Shown here in pieces: positions 17,004-25,250 of a DNA stretch of 61,681 bases. Both the position numbers and the translations under genes were made by a program. Each line of letters starts with the position of its first letter. The stretch's first letter is position 1. The notes beneath the pieces are model-generated. The model saw only the letters and a list, made by a program, of their open reading frames with translations, did no database searches and had not been told where the DNA came from. This DNA is from Bacillota bacterium. Its GTDB lineage: Bacteria; Sysuimicrobiota; Sysuimicrobiia; Sysuimicrobiales; Segetimicrobiaceae. The DNA is taken from assembly GCA_021324295.1 (NCBI GenBank), contig JAJPJJ010000017.1:1-61681 (forward strand), read 5' to 3'.

Positions 17004-17827
17004 GGCGCCGCACTCCCTTCGGTAGGCGCCCGGGCGGCGTAGGCGCGCAGCACCTCGCCGCGAAGCTGCGCCCAGATCTCCCGGTACACCTCGACGAACG
17101 CCGGGTGCAGCCGGATTTCCGTCACGTCGCGCGGCCGCGGCAGCGCCACCGGGTGCGAGCCGAGCACCCGGGCGCCCGGCCCGGCGGAGAGGACGAGCAC
17201 CCGGTCGGCGAGCGCGATCGCCTCGTCGAGGTCGTGCGTCACGAACACGACGGTCTTCCGGTCCTCCTGCCAGAGCCTCAGGAGGTCGTTCTCCATGAGG
17301 GCGCGCGTCTGGACGTCGAGCGCGCTGAACGGCTCGTCCATGAGCAGGATCTCGGGGCCGACGATCAGGCTCTGCGCGAGCGCCACCCGCTTGCGCATCC
17401 CACCCGAGAGCTGGTGGGGGTAGCGGTTCTCGAAGCCGGCGAGGCCGACGCGGGCGAGCCACCGCATCGCGTGCTCCTGCGCCTCGCGCCGCGGCTGGCG
17501 GTGCAGGAGGGGTCCCAGCATGACGTTCTCGAGCGCGGTCTTCCAGGGGAGGAGGACGTCCTGCTGGAACAGGTACGCGGCGCGCCGGTTGACGCCGTCA
17601 ACCGGCGCGCCGAAGGCAAGCACCTGGCCCGCGCTCGGACGCAGCAGGCCGGCGGCGAGGTTGAGCAGCGTCGACTTCCCGCCGCCGGTCGGCCCGACGA
17701 TCGCCAGGAACTCCCCGCGGGCGACCGCGAACGACACACCCTCCAGTGCCGCGTACGTGCCGCCCCCCGGCACCGGGAAGCGGCGGGCGACATCGTAGAA
17801 CTCCAGCGCGGCAACGGCGCCGCTCAG
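17000..17827 (-). CDS. ABC transporter ATPase (SsuB/TauB type)
   Basis: Nucleotide-binding subunit of about 275 residues. Walker A is GPTGGGKST, the signature is LSGGMRKRVALAQ, Walker B is ILLMDEPFSALD and the switch His lies in VFVTHDLDEA. No clear ATG is available; I use CTG at 17827 because GGGAGGCGGGAT precedes it, while a GTG at 17869 is an alternative without a ribosome-binding site. The much longer open frame upstream is spurious because it runs antisense across tRNA-Ser and the riboswitch. Confidence 0.88.
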   Translation of the reverse strand: MSGAVAALEFYDVARRFPVPGGGTYAALEGVSFAVARGEFLAIVGPTGGGKSTLLNLAAGLLRPSAGQVLAFGAPVDGVNRRAAYLFQQDVLLPWKTALENVMLGPLLHRQPRREAQEHAMRWLARVGLAGFENRYPHQLSGGMRKRVALAQSLIVGPEILLMDEPFSALDVQTRALMENDLLRLWQEDRKTVVFVTHDLDEAIALADRVLVLSAGPGARVLGSHPVALPRPRDVTEIRLHPAFVEVYREIWAQLRGEVLRAYAARAPTEGSAAP

Positions 17828-17995
17828 ATCCCGCCTCCCCGTCCGCGGCGCCTGCCCCGACGGCCGCACCGGGCCGGTGCGCTGAGCCGGTGGGCGATGC
17901 GGCGTCGCACGGGTATCGTACTGTACGCGCCGGCGGAAGAGGATTCCTGCGCTGCCGACTCGCGGCGGCGCGCCGAGTGCCGCCCGGGGGCATGG

Positions 17996-18001
17996 TACAA
18001 T
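17996..18001 (+). promoter_or_regulatory. Extended -10 promoter of tRNA-Ser
   Basis: TGGTACAAT places an extended -10 element (TACAAT at 17996-18001) 14 bases ahead of the mature tRNA 5' end. No good -35 box is visible. Confidence 0.55.
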
Positions 18002-18014
18002 AGGGTTTGGCCGC

Positions 18015-18106
18015 GGAGGGGTGCGAGAGCCTGGCTGAATCGGGCGGTCTCGAAAACCGCTAGGCGGGCAACTGCCTCGGGGGTTCAAATCCCTCCCCCT
18101 CCGCCA
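18015..18106 (+). tRNA. tRNA-Ser (anticodon CGA)
   Basis: Acceptor GGAGGGG pairs with CCCCTCC, followed by discriminator G and encoded CCA. The anticodon loop CTCGAAA is held by GCGGT/ACCGC and gives anticodon CGA, reading UCG. A long variable arm (GGCGGGCAACTGCC) and the T-loop TTCAAAT are typical of a type II serine tRNA. Length is 92 bases. Confidence 0.95.
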
Positions 18107-18219
18107 GGCAGCGGTCACGCCAGCCTCGTCGCTGTGCGTTCCCCGGAGATCGTGGCCCACCGGCCCTCCTCCGACGGCCTGACGCGCCGGAGGAGGCGCG
18201 TCGCGCATGTCGCGCACGC

Positions 18220-18248
18220 TTGACGGGCAGAGCGGTCCCGCGTATACT
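18220..18248 (+). promoter_or_regulatory. btuB: Sigma-70-type promoter of the B12 riboswitch operon
   Basis: TTGACG (18220-18225) and TATACT (18243-18248) are separated by exactly 17 bases. Transcription would begin near 18255, just ahead of the cobalamin riboswitch. Confidence 0.8.
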
Positions 18249-18267
18249 GGCCTCACAACTGCATACC

Positions 18268-18492
18268 GTACTGGACGGGTGCTCCCGGCTCGCCGGGAGT
18301 AAAAGGGAAGTCCGGTGCGCGGCCTGCGAGCTGCTCGGCACCTGCGTGATCGAGCGGCGGCGCAGAGGCCGCCAGGCCGGCGCGGTCCCGCCACTGTAAC
18401 GGGGAGCCGATCCGCAACGCCACTGGGTCGACCGGGAAGGCGCGGAGCGGCGAGGATCCGGAGCCAGGAAACCTGCCCGTCCGGTTGCGTAC
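18268..18492 (+). ncRNA. Cobalamin riboswitch
   Basis: The leader carries the conserved cobalamin-aptamer elements in order: AGGGAAGTCCGGTG near 18302, GCCACTGTAACGGGGA near 18390-18405, GGGAAGG near 18433 and the B12 box GAGCCAGGAAACCTGCC at 18461-18477. It lies between a strong promoter and an intrinsic terminator ahead of btuB. When cobalamin is abundant, the expected outcome is reduced expression of the receptor and tonB-like gene. Confidence 0.95.
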
Positions 18493-18541
18493 GGTGACCT
18501 TCGGCCGAAAGGTAAGTACGCCCGCGGTGCTGCGCCGCCTG

Positions 18542-18574
18542 GTCCCCGTGCCTTGCTCGGGGGCTCTTTTGTTT
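18542..18574 (+). terminator. Intrinsic terminator used as riboswitch expression platform
   Basis: A stem of seven pairs (GTCCCCG with CGGGGGC, one G-U pair) with a 9-base loop is followed by TCTTTTGTTT. It lies between the aptamer and the btuB start, so ligand-dependent termination is the likely mechanism. Confidence 0.7.
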
Positions 18575-18603
18575 GCGGGCGCGGCGCCGCGCACGGAGGG
18601 ACC

Positions 18604-20439
18604 ATGATGCCTGGCCGCTCTGCGCGCCGTCGGGCGCTCGCCCCGCTCCTGGTGCTGCTCGTGGCTCTCGGCACGGACGCCCCCGCATGGTCGCAGCCGC
18701 CGGCAGGCCCTCCCACGTTCGAGCTGCCCGAAGTCGAGGTGGCCGGCAAGCGGCCGCAGCTTCCGTCGACCACGCCCGCCTCGGTCAGCGTGATCACCGC
18801 GGCCGAGATCGCGGCGATGGGCGCCTTGACCGTCGCGGACGCGCTGCGCGTGCTGCCGGAGGTGCTCATCAAGGGCACCGGCGGAGCGGGCTCGCTCACG
18901 ACGATCAGCATCCGCGGATCGTCCTCGACGCAGGTGCTGATCCTTCTCGACGGCGTTCCGCTCAACCGGCCGGACCAGCCCACCGTCGATCTGAGCACGC
19001 TGCCGATCCAGGACGTCGACCACATCGAGGTGCTGCGCGGACCGTTCTCGGCGATCTACGGCAGCGCCACCCTCGGAGGCGTGGTCAACATCGTCACGCG
19101 GTCCGCCCCCCGGACCTCGCTCTCCGCCCGCATCGGGTCGTACGGGGAGAGCGTGAACGTCGTGTCGGTCGGCGAGCGGATCGGCGGCCTCACGTACCTG
19201 ATCCAGGGGATCCTGACCGGCAGCACCGGGTTCGCGCCCGACACCGACTACAGCAACTCCACGGTGATGGCAAAGCTCCACTGGGCGACCTCCGACGACG
19301 CCGGCCTGACGCTCACCCTGAACAGGCTCTGGCATGTGACCGGCAGCCCCGGAGCGGCGCCCTTTCAGGACGTCCTCGCGCGGCTCTGGGAGGGGCGGAC
19401 GCTCCTGGACCTCGCCTGGCGCAGCGGCGGCGCCGGCGGGCCCGGCGCGCTGCTCCGCGTGTACCGCCTCGACGACGATGTCGCGTTTGCGAGCCCCGGA
19501 ACGGCGTTTCAATCGGACGACGTCGCGCACCTGTGGGGCGCGCAGGGCCAGCTCGTGCTCGCGCCGCATCCGGCGCATCTTCTGACGCTGGGGGCCGAGT
19601 ACCAGGGCCAAACGATCGCGCACACCGACAGCTCGCCTGCCGCGTTCGCCAACCGGGGCAGCGACCTGGGGCTGTACGTGCAGGACGACTGGCAGATCAC
19701 CCCGCGCGTGCTGCTCTCCACCTGCGTGCGCGAGGACATCTTCGAGCTGTACGGGGCGCAGGTGAGCCCCCGGATCGGCGTGGTCCTGCTGCTGAGCGAC
19801 CGGCTCGTCCTGCGGGCCGCCGCCGGGCGGACGTTTCGGGCACCGAGCTTCGACGAGATCGCGCCGGCGTTCTCGGGGAACCCGAGCCTCCAGCCCGAGA
19901 CGGCGTGGTCGTACGATGCGGGCCTCGAGTACGCGGTGGCGCCCGGGCTGGCGCTGCGCGTGACCGGCTACTACAAGGATGCGACCAACCTGATCACGTC
20001 GTCGCCGCCCCTGTTCACGCCGATGAACGTCGGCCACGCCGTCGTCTCGGGAGGGTCGGTCGAGCTGGCGGGGCAGCTCGCGGACCGCTGGTTCGTTCGT
20101 GCCAGCTACACCGGACAGCGCGCGCGCGACGTCGCTACCGGCCTCGACGTCATCTACGTGCCGCGGTCCCTCGGCGGCCTCGAGATCGACTACCGCGCGG
20201 GGGCGGGGACGACGCTCGCGATGATCCTAAGCTACGTCGGCGACCGATTCGCCGACACGGCCAACACACAGGTGGTCCCGGGCTACTGGCTCACCTCTGT
20301 TGCGGCGACGTGGACGGCCCCGAGCGGCTGGGCCGTGCAGGCCGGTGTGACCAACGTGCTCGACACCGTGTATCAGGAGTCGCTGGGCTTCCCGGAGCCG
20401 GGCAGGAGGTACTTCCTGACGGCAACAAAGACCCTATAG
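18604..20439 (+). CDS. btuB: TonB-dependent outer-membrane vitamin B12 receptor
   Basis: Outer-membrane beta-barrel receptor of 611 residues. A signal peptide (about 1-30) leads to a TonB-box-like ELPEVEVAGKR, then the plug domain with SVSVITAAEIAAMG, VLILLDGVPLN and IEVLRGPFSAIYGSATLGGVVNI. The remaining barrel carries typical YYKDATNLI and FRAPSFDEIAPAFSGNPSLQ segments. The protein ends KTL instead of the usual aromatic residue. GGAGGG lies just ahead of two adjacent ATG codons. Position under a cobalamin riboswitch is strong evidence for cobalamin or cobinamide as ligand. It also proves the host has an outer membrane. Confidence 0.95.
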   Translation: MMPGRSARRRALAPLLVLLVALGTDAPAWSQPPAGPPTFELPEVEVAGKRPQLPSTTPASVSVITAAEIAAMGALTVADALRVLPEVLIKGTGGAGSLTTISIRGSSSTQVLILLDGVPLNRPDQPTVDLSTLPIQDVDHIEVLRGPFSAIYGSATLGGVVNIVTRSAPRTSLSARIGSYGESVNVVSVGERIGGLTYLIQGILTGSTGFAPDTDYSNSTVMAKLHWATSDDAGLTLTLNRLWHVTGSPGAAPFQDVLARLWEGRTLLDLAWRSGGAGGPGALLRVYRLDDDVAFASPGTAFQSDDVAHLWGAQGQLVLAPHPAHLLTLGAEYQGQTIAHTDSSPAAFANRGSDLGLYVQDDWQITPRVLLSTCVREDIFELYGAQVSPRIGVVLLLSDRLVLRAAAGRTFRAPSFDEIAPAFSGNPSLQPETAWSYDAGLEYAVAPGLALRVTGYYKDATNLITSSPPLFTPMNVGHAVVSGGSVELAGQLADRWFVRASYTGQRARDVATGLDVIYVPRSLGGLEIDYRAGAGTTLAMILSYVGDRFADTANTQVVPGYWLTSVAATWTAPSGWAVQAGVTNVLDTVYQESLGFPEPGRRYFLTATKTL

Positions 20440-20443
20440 CCGC

Positions 20444-21493
20444 ATGCGCGGGCGCTCACTTCTCGTCTGGAGCATCGTCGCCGTCCTGGCCGGCGCCGCG
20501 GGCTGGGTGGCGAGGGTCGGGATGGACCGGCTGCACCCGGCGCTTGAGGACGGCACCGGCCGTCCGCCGGGCGGGGCAGGCGCTCGACTCGGGGCCGGCG
20601 GATCCGCTCCCGGGCGTCCTCGTCCGGGCGGGGCGCCAGCGCGCCAGGCCGAGGTCGAGACCGCCCCGACGGCTTCGGAAGAGGCCGGGACACCGATGCG
20701 CGACGGGCCGGCGCACGCGTCCGCTCCGTCCCAGCAGCCGGCCACGCTCGGCCGGCCGGCGCCCGCTGATCGGACGCCATCGCGCGTCGAGCGCGCCCGC
20801 GCGCGCCCCGCCGCGCCGCGCCGCCGCGTCGCCGCCGCCGTGCCGCCGGCGGCGACGCGGTCCGCGTCGCCCGCGCCGGGCCCGTACGCCCCGCCGCGCC
20901 GCGCCGCGCCGGCACCCACCGGCCGCGCGGATCGCGGGGAGGTCTCCGGATCGAGCGCTGCGTCCGGCGAGGCACGGCCCGCCGAGCCGAAGACAGCCGT
21001 GGCCGCTCCCTCCGCCCGGTCCGCCCCGGGCTCGGCGGTCTCCGGGTCGATCCCCGTGGCAGACGCGAGCGGCGCCGGGGGAGAGCAGAGCGGAGGCGGG
21101 GACGGTGGCATCAGCGGAGGAACCGGCCCGGCCGGCGCAGCGGCCGCCCCCGGCGCCGTGTCCCCCCAGCGCGCGCCGCGCCTCACCCCGCCGAGGGTGC
21201 TCGCGGTCGCGGGGACGGGCTACCCGCAGGACGCGTTTCGCCTCACGCTCCGGCGGCAGGAGCTCGGGACAGGGCTCGTCGTGGAAGCCGCGGAGGGCAC
21301 GGTGGTGCTGCGCGTGCTCGTCGCTGCCGATGGGGCGGTACGGAGTGTGGACGTGGTCACTTCGTCGGGCTCCCAGGTCCTGGATCGCGCTGCGGAGGAG
21401 GCCGTCCGCCGCTGGCAGTTCGCGCCCGCGACCCGCGACGGCGTGCCGATCGATGCCTACGCGGTGCTTCGGGTCCGCTATGTCGTGCGCTGA
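20444..21493 (+). CDS. tonB: TonB-like energy transducer with very long Ala/Pro/Arg linker
   Basis: Inner-membrane anchored protein of 349 residues that should transmit proton-motive force to the receptor. One N-terminal membrane segment (LLVWSIVAVLAGAAGWVA) is followed by roughly 200 low-complexity residues rich in Ala, Pro, Gly and Arg that would span the periplasm. The C-terminal TonB domain is clear: GTGYPQDAF, VVLRVLVAADGAVRSVDV, SSGSQVLDRAAEEAVRRWQF and GVPIDAYAV. It starts 4 bases after btuB and so shares its riboswitch control. ExbB and ExbD are not in the window. The linker is longer than in classical TonB and has little of the usual Glu/Lys-Pro pattern. Confidence 0.85.
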   Translation: MRGRSLLVWSIVAVLAGAAGWVARVGMDRLHPALEDGTGRPPGGAGARLGAGGSAPGRPRPGGAPARQAEVETAPTASEEAGTPMRDGPAHASAPSQQPATLGRPAPADRTPSRVERARARPAAPRRRVAAAVPPAATRSASPAPGPYAPPRRAAPAPTGRADRGEVSGSSAASGEARPAEPKTAVAAPSARSAPGSAVSGSIPVADASGAGGEQSGGGDGGISGGTGPAGAAAAPGAVSPQRAPRLTPPRVLAVAGTGYPQDAFRLTLRRQELGTGLVVEAAEGTVVLRVLVAADGAVRSVDVVTSSGSQVLDRAAEEAVRRWQFAPATRDGVPIDAYAVLRVRYVVR

Positions 21494-21569
21494 GGCGGCG
21501 CGTCGCGCCAGCGTCCCAGGGTCACGCGGTCCTCGGCGTCCCTGCGGCTCCTGCTTCGATGGGGCGCGG

Positions 21570-22115
21570 TCAGGGCGCCAGGCTCCGCGGGTACGCGGCG
21601 CGCCGCCCCGCCGCGCGCAGCGCGCCCTCGTACAGCCCGAAGAGCGCGAGCGAGTATCCGAGGTCGCTCAGCGCGGTGTTGCGGAAGAACGGGATCGCGG
21701 CGATGTAGTCGGCACGCAGCCCGGGCAGCGTGTGCGGGTAGAGCGGCCCGAGCCACTCCCCGAAGTTCGTTACGACGAAGAACAGCGCGGAGGCCGCGAA
21801 CGAGGTGCAGGCGATCCGCAGAACGGTCCGCCGCCGCCGGAGCGCGACTGCGCCGAGCAGCGCGATCAACACGAAGCTCCCGTACACCCATGCCATGCCG
21901 GGGTAGTAGCCCAGCACGGCATCGGCGAGGGCGACGGCCGCCAGCGAGACGACCGCGCTCCACGGCAGCGGCAGCACGCCGCCGCCGAACAGCGCGATCG
22001 CGCCGATGGGCGCGAAGTTTGCGGGATGCGGGACGATCCTAAGCAGCGCGCCCGCGGCGATGAGGGCGTACGGCAGCGCGCCGACCCAGGGCGTCAGGGG
22101 ACGTCTCTGCGGCAT
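21570..22115 (-). CDS. DUF6580-type small integral membrane protein
   Basis: A 181-residue protein with about five hydrophobic helices. NFAPIGAIALFGGG, the ADAVLGYYPGMAWVYGSF segment, VVTNFGEWLGPLYPHTLPG and IPFFRNTALSDLGYS match the DUF6580 family as I remember it, whose members resemble the substrate-binding components of ECF-type importers. It lies between the btuB-tonB pair and cobQ, divergently from cobQ, which suggests a role in handling a corrinoid or related compound. The function is inferred from context only. Confidence 0.75.
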   Translation of the reverse strand: MPQRRPLTPWVGALPYALIAAGALLRIVPHPANFAPIGAIALFGGGVLPLPWSAVVSLAAVALADAVLGYYPGMAWVYGSFVLIALLGAVALRRRRTVLRIACTSFAASALFFVVTNFGEWLGPLYPHTLPGLRADYIAAIPFFRNTALSDLGYSLALFGLYEGALRAAGRRAAYPRSLAP

Positions 22116-22171
22116 CCGGCCATCACCGGATCCGGAAGTTCTCCGGTCCGCGCACCGAATCCTCTCCGCAG

Positions 22172-23713
22172 GTGCAGTCGGTGATGCGCACGATGCGGCG
22201 CGGGGCCCCGGCGCGCGTGCTCATGGTGCAGGGCACCGCGTCGTACGCGGGCAAGAGCCTGCTCGTCGCCGCGCTGTGCCGGCTGTTCGCCCGCGAGGGC
22301 CTGCGCGTCGCCCCGTTCAAGGCCCAGAACCTCTCGCTGAATGCGTGCGTCACGCCCGGGGGCGGCGAGATCGGCGTCGCGCAGGCCGTGCAGGCTCATG
22401 CCGCCGGGATCGCGCCGTCGGTCGAGATGAACCCGGTGCTCGTGAAGCCCGAGCCCGGCGGCCGTGCGCAGGTCGTGGTGCTGGGCCGGGTCCGCAGCGG
22501 GCCGCCGGATCGCACCCATCTGTGGCGCGCGATCACGCGGTCGCTCGATACCCTGCGGTCCCGCTACGATCTCGTCGTGCTGGAGGGCGCGGGCTCCCCG
22601 GCCGAGATCAATCTCCGGCGGCAGGATCTCGCCAACATGCGGGTCGCCCGGTACGCCGGCGCGCCGGTTCTGATCGTCGGCGACATCGACCGGGGCGGCG
22701 TCTTCGCCTCGCTCATCGGGACGGTCGAGCTGCTACGGCAAGACGAGCGCGCGCTCGTCCGGGGATTCGTCATCAACAAGCTCCGGGGCGATCCGGCTGC
22801 GCTGCGGCCGGGCATCGCCGCGCTCGAGGCCCGCACCGGCCGGCCGGTCCTCGGGGTCCTTCCCTACATCCCGGGGTGCCGCCTGCCGGAGGAGGACGCC
22901 GTTGCGCTGGAGGCGCGTCCGCGCCGCCCCGGGCCGGACGAGCGAGCACGGAACGGTGGGCGGCTGGACGTGGCGATCGTTCACCTGCCCTACATCTCGA
23001 ACTTCGACGAGTTCGACGCCCTCGAGCGGGATCCGCGTGTGCGGGTCAGGTACGTTCGCCCCGGCGAGGCACTCGGGCGTCCGGACCTCCTCATCCTGCC
23101 CGGCAGCAAAGCCACAGTGGCCGACCTGGAGGTCCTCCGCGCGTCCGGGCTGGACCGGCAGGTGACGTCGCTGGCGGCGTCCGGCATCCCCGTGCTGGGG
23201 ATCTGCGGCGGCTACCAGATGCTCGGTGAGCACATCGGCGATCCAGAGCGCGTCGAGTCGCCCGCGGCCGGCGTGCCGGGGCTTGGGTTGTTGCGTGCAG
23301 CGACCGTGTTCGGCCGGGTGAAGCGGACGGCGCAGGTGCGCGCCCGCACCGTCCGCATCCCCTGGGCCGAGGACCTTCGCCCGCTCGAGCTCGACGGCTA
23401 CCAGATCCACATGGGCCGCACCACCGCGGCCGGCGCCCCGTTTCTCCGCATCGTCCGCCGAGGCGGCGTGCCTTGCGACGAGCCCGACGGGGCCGTCTCG
23501 CCGGGCGGCGCGGTGGTGGGCACGAGCGTGCACGGGCTCATGAGGAGCCCCGCGTTTCGCGATGCGCTCGTGAGCGCGCTCGCGCGGCGGCGCCCAGGCC
23601 GGGCCGCAGCCGTGCCATGCGCGGACCTCGACGAGATCTTCGATGACCTGGCCGGGGTGGCCGCGCGGCACCTCGACCTCGACCGGCTCAGGCGGATCAT
23701 CGGGCTTGCCTGA
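22172..23713 (+). CDS. cobQ: Cobyric acid synthase
   Basis: Glutamine-dependent ligase that amidates four carboxyl groups of adenosylcobyrinic acid a,c-diamide. The N-terminal ATP-binding part has VQGTASYAGKS, PFKAQNLSLNACVTPGGGEI and the Mg/ATP motif IVGDIDRGGVFAS. The C-terminal class I amidotransferase domain has the nucleophile Cys in LGICGGYQMLG, and YQIHMG and GTSVHGLM supply the later catalytic His region. Length 513 is normal. The first GTG is at 22172; ATG at 22184 is an alternative start. No other corrin-ring genes are adjacent, which fits salvage or a scattered pathway. Confidence 0.95.
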   Translation: MQSVMRTMRRGAPARVLMVQGTASYAGKSLLVAALCRLFAREGLRVAPFKAQNLSLNACVTPGGGEIGVAQAVQAHAAGIAPSVEMNPVLVKPEPGGRAQVVVLGRVRSGPPDRTHLWRAITRSLDTLRSRYDLVVLEGAGSPAEINLRRQDLANMRVARYAGAPVLIVGDIDRGGVFASLIGTVELLRQDERALVRGFVINKLRGDPAALRPGIAALEARTGRPVLGVLPYIPGCRLPEEDAVALEARPRRPGPDERARNGGRLDVAIVHLPYISNFDEFDALERDPRVRVRYVRPGEALGRPDLLILPGSKATVADLEVLRASGLDRQVTSLAASGIPVLGICGGYQMLGEHIGDPERVESPAAGVPGLGLLRAATVFGRVKRTAQVRARTVRIPWAEDLRPLELDGYQIHMGRTTAAGAPFLRIVRRGGVPCDEPDGAVSPGGAVVGTSVHGLMRSPAFRDALVSALARRRPGRAAAVPCADLDEIFDDLAGVAARHLDLDRLRRIIGLA

Positions 23714-23822
23714 CAGGGCCGGTGTCGTGCGTACGGGTCCGGCGCCCCGTGTCGCCTGCTGCCGGGTGCTGGACTCGGGGCGTGCGGGCCCGCCTTGCGA
23801 CGCTCCGCGCGGTCCTGTGGCT

Positions 23823-23841
23823 TATGATATTATTACTGTAG
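23823..23841 (+). promoter_or_regulatory. AT-rich promoter-like island before the Ala/Pro-rich protein
   Basis: TATGATATTATTACTGTAG is the most AT-rich stretch in this part of the window and holds overlapping -10-like hexamers (TATGAT, TATTAT), about 35-50 bases ahead of the ATG at 23874. No convincing -35 is seen. Confidence 0.4.
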
Positions 23842-23873
23842 CGAGGGTAAATGAGTCCTCGGGGTGATGATCG

Positions 23874-24476
23874 ATGATGCGGTGGGTCACGGGCGGCCTG
23901 GGCGTGCTGACGTTGCTGGCCGTGACGGGATCGGTGACGCCGTCAGGTCAGGCGATGCTGGGGCTGCGGCCCACGGAGGCCGTGTCGTCGCCGGTGACGG
24001 TGATCAAGGATGCGCCGCCCCTTGCAGAGGCCGAGGCCACTCGTGCCACCCCGGCGCGGCTGGCGACGGTGACGAAGCAGCCTGCCGCCGCGGCCGCGCC
24101 CGCCCCGGCGCGGCCCGCGCCCGCAGCGGCCATGCGTGTCGCGCCTGTGCGCGTCGCCGCAGCCCCAGCGGTGCGTGTGACGCCGGCGCCTGTGCCGGCC
24201 CGCCGGCCGGCGCCACCGGCACCGGTAGGCAGGCCCGCCGTGGCAGCGCCCGCGGCGCAGCCTCCGAGCGGGCTGGGGCAGATGGCGAGCGTCGCGAACA
24301 TCCTCCTGAACCTGCCGCAGGTGCTCTCGGAGACGCAGGTGCGACCGGCCCCGGACAACGGCCCGGCCCGGCGGCAGGACGGCCATCCGGTCTGGCGGGA
24401 CCAGTGGACGCGCGGGCATCCGGAGAAGGTCAAGAAGCATCGAGCCGATCACGACGAGGACGTAGACACCCACTGA
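23874..24476 (+). CDS. Hypothetical Ala/Pro-rich secreted or anchored protein
   Basis: A 200-residue protein with a hydrophobic N-terminus (MMRWVTGGLGVLTLLAVTGSV) that looks like a signal peptide or anchor. The middle (about 60-130) is low-complexity Ala/Pro/Arg/Val with repeated RVAP and RPAP units. The C-terminus is charged and His/Asp-rich (KKHRADHDEDVDTH), possibly metal-binding. I do not recognise a family. An AT-rich promoter-like island lies directly upstream and a strong hairpin directly downstream, supporting a real monocistronic gene. Confidence 0.6.
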   Translation: MMRWVTGGLGVLTLLAVTGSVTPSGQAMLGLRPTEAVSSPVTVIKDAPPLAEAEATRATPARLATVTKQPAAAAAPAPARPAPAAAMRVAPVRVAAAPAVRVTPAPVPARRPAPPAPVGRPAVAAPAAQPPSGLGQMASVANILLNLPQVLSETQVRPAPDNGPARRQDGHPVWRDQWTRGHPEKVKKHRADHDEDVDTH

Positions 24477-24515
24477 GCGAACGGCGACGCCCACCGGGCG
24501 GACGCTCCAGAAGCC

Positions 24516-24548
24516 GATCAGCCGGCCGATCTCTCCGGCCGGCTGATC
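24516..24548. terminator. 13-bp hairpin between convergent genes
   Basis: GATCAGCCGGCCG (24516-24528), a 7-base loop and CGGCCGGCTGATC (24536-24548) form a perfect stem. It lies between a rightward gene ending at 24476 and a leftward gene ending at 24614, so it can serve as a bidirectional terminator, although no long U-run follows. Confidence 0.7.
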
Positions 24549-24613
24549 TCGTGCGGCACGCCCTCAGCCCAGGGTGGACCGCACCCACCCGCTCACGGTG
24601 CGTCAAGCATGGG

Positions 24614-25075
24614 TTAGAACTTCAGCGTCGGCGGGAGCGGCTGTCCGGGGAGCCCTGGCGCGCCGGGCACTGTGGGGCTCGGGAATCCCGGGATCTGCGG
24701 GCCGTCGTAGGGCTGCATGAAGAAGAACTCCGGATTACCGCCGTTGCGGGGCATGGGCCCCGGGCGGAGCTGGTAGAGGCGGCCCTGGTAGAAGTACAGA
24801 ATTTTGTCGCAGTTCTGGTTGCCTGTGCCGGGTGTGGGCTGCTGTCCGGCTCCGGGCAGGGTGCCGGTGTTCGGCACCGGGATGAACTCCTTCGGGTTGA
24901 GAGCCGGAGCCTGATCTTGGGCTGGCCGGACCGGGACGAGGATCAGGTCGTGGCCGCGCGCGGCCGCTCCCGCCCGCCAGCCCCAGGAAGCCGCGCTGCC
25001 GCCGATCGCAAAGATCCCCGCGAGACCGCCGAGGAGAACTCCCAGGACGAGAACTCTCACGCTCCGGCTGTCCAT
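24614..25075 (-). CDS. Hypothetical Pro/Gly-rich exported protein
   Basis: A 153-residue protein starting at MDSRSVRVLVLGVLLGG with a clear signal peptide or membrane anchor. The mature part has one Cys-containing segment (NQNCDKILYFYQGRLYQLRP) and a Pro/Gly-rich tail (PGFPSPTVPGAPGLPGQPLP). No family is recognised. GGGAG lies upstream of the ATG. It is probably an envelope-associated protein; the tail composition suggests an unstructured region. Confidence 0.6.
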   Translation of the reverse strand: MDSRSVRVLVLGVLLGGLAGIFAIGGSAASWGWRAGAAARGHDLILVPVRPAQDQAPALNPKEFIPVPNTGTLPGAGQQPTPGTGNQNCDKILYFYQGRLYQLRPGPMPRNGGNPEFFFMQPYDGPQIPGFPSPTVPGAPGLPGQPLPPTLKF

Positions 25076-25208
25076 GGCCGATCGCTCCCGTGGCACGACA
25101 TCCCCGATGACGCTATCCTAGCACACACATCCCGGCTTTCCTAGGTCCGGCCGGCGTGCTCCATTCGGTTTTACCCGCACCGATGGCCCGTACAGCCCGG
25201 CCGCTGTC

Positions 25209-25217
25209 GTGCTACAA
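25209..25217 (+). promoter_or_regulatory. Extended -10 promoter of the zinc-ribbon gene
   Basis: TGCTACAAT is a TGn-TACAAT extended -10 about 34 bases ahead of the GTG at 25251. It resembles the tRNA-Ser promoter (TGGTACAAT). Confidence 0.5.
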
Positions 25218-25250
25218 TTACTGGAGAAATTCGAGGCGGGGTGATTCCGG

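Noticed and set aside
14928-17042. 704-codon plus-strand frame opposite the ABC importer
   Set aside because: Antisense to the clear permease and binding protein genes; low-complexity product.
18060-19025. Minus-strand ORF ending EGEGFEPPRQLPA and the extended ATPase frame through DLNPRGSCPPSGF
   Set aside because: Both are antisense translations of tRNA-Ser and the riboswitch leader, a recurrent annotation artefact.
18573-22184. Open frame of 1203 codons on the plus strand across btuB and tonB
   Set aside because: It is an out-of-frame shadow of btuB and tonB continuing antisense to the DUF6580 gene; its composition is Arg/Pro-rich with no motif.
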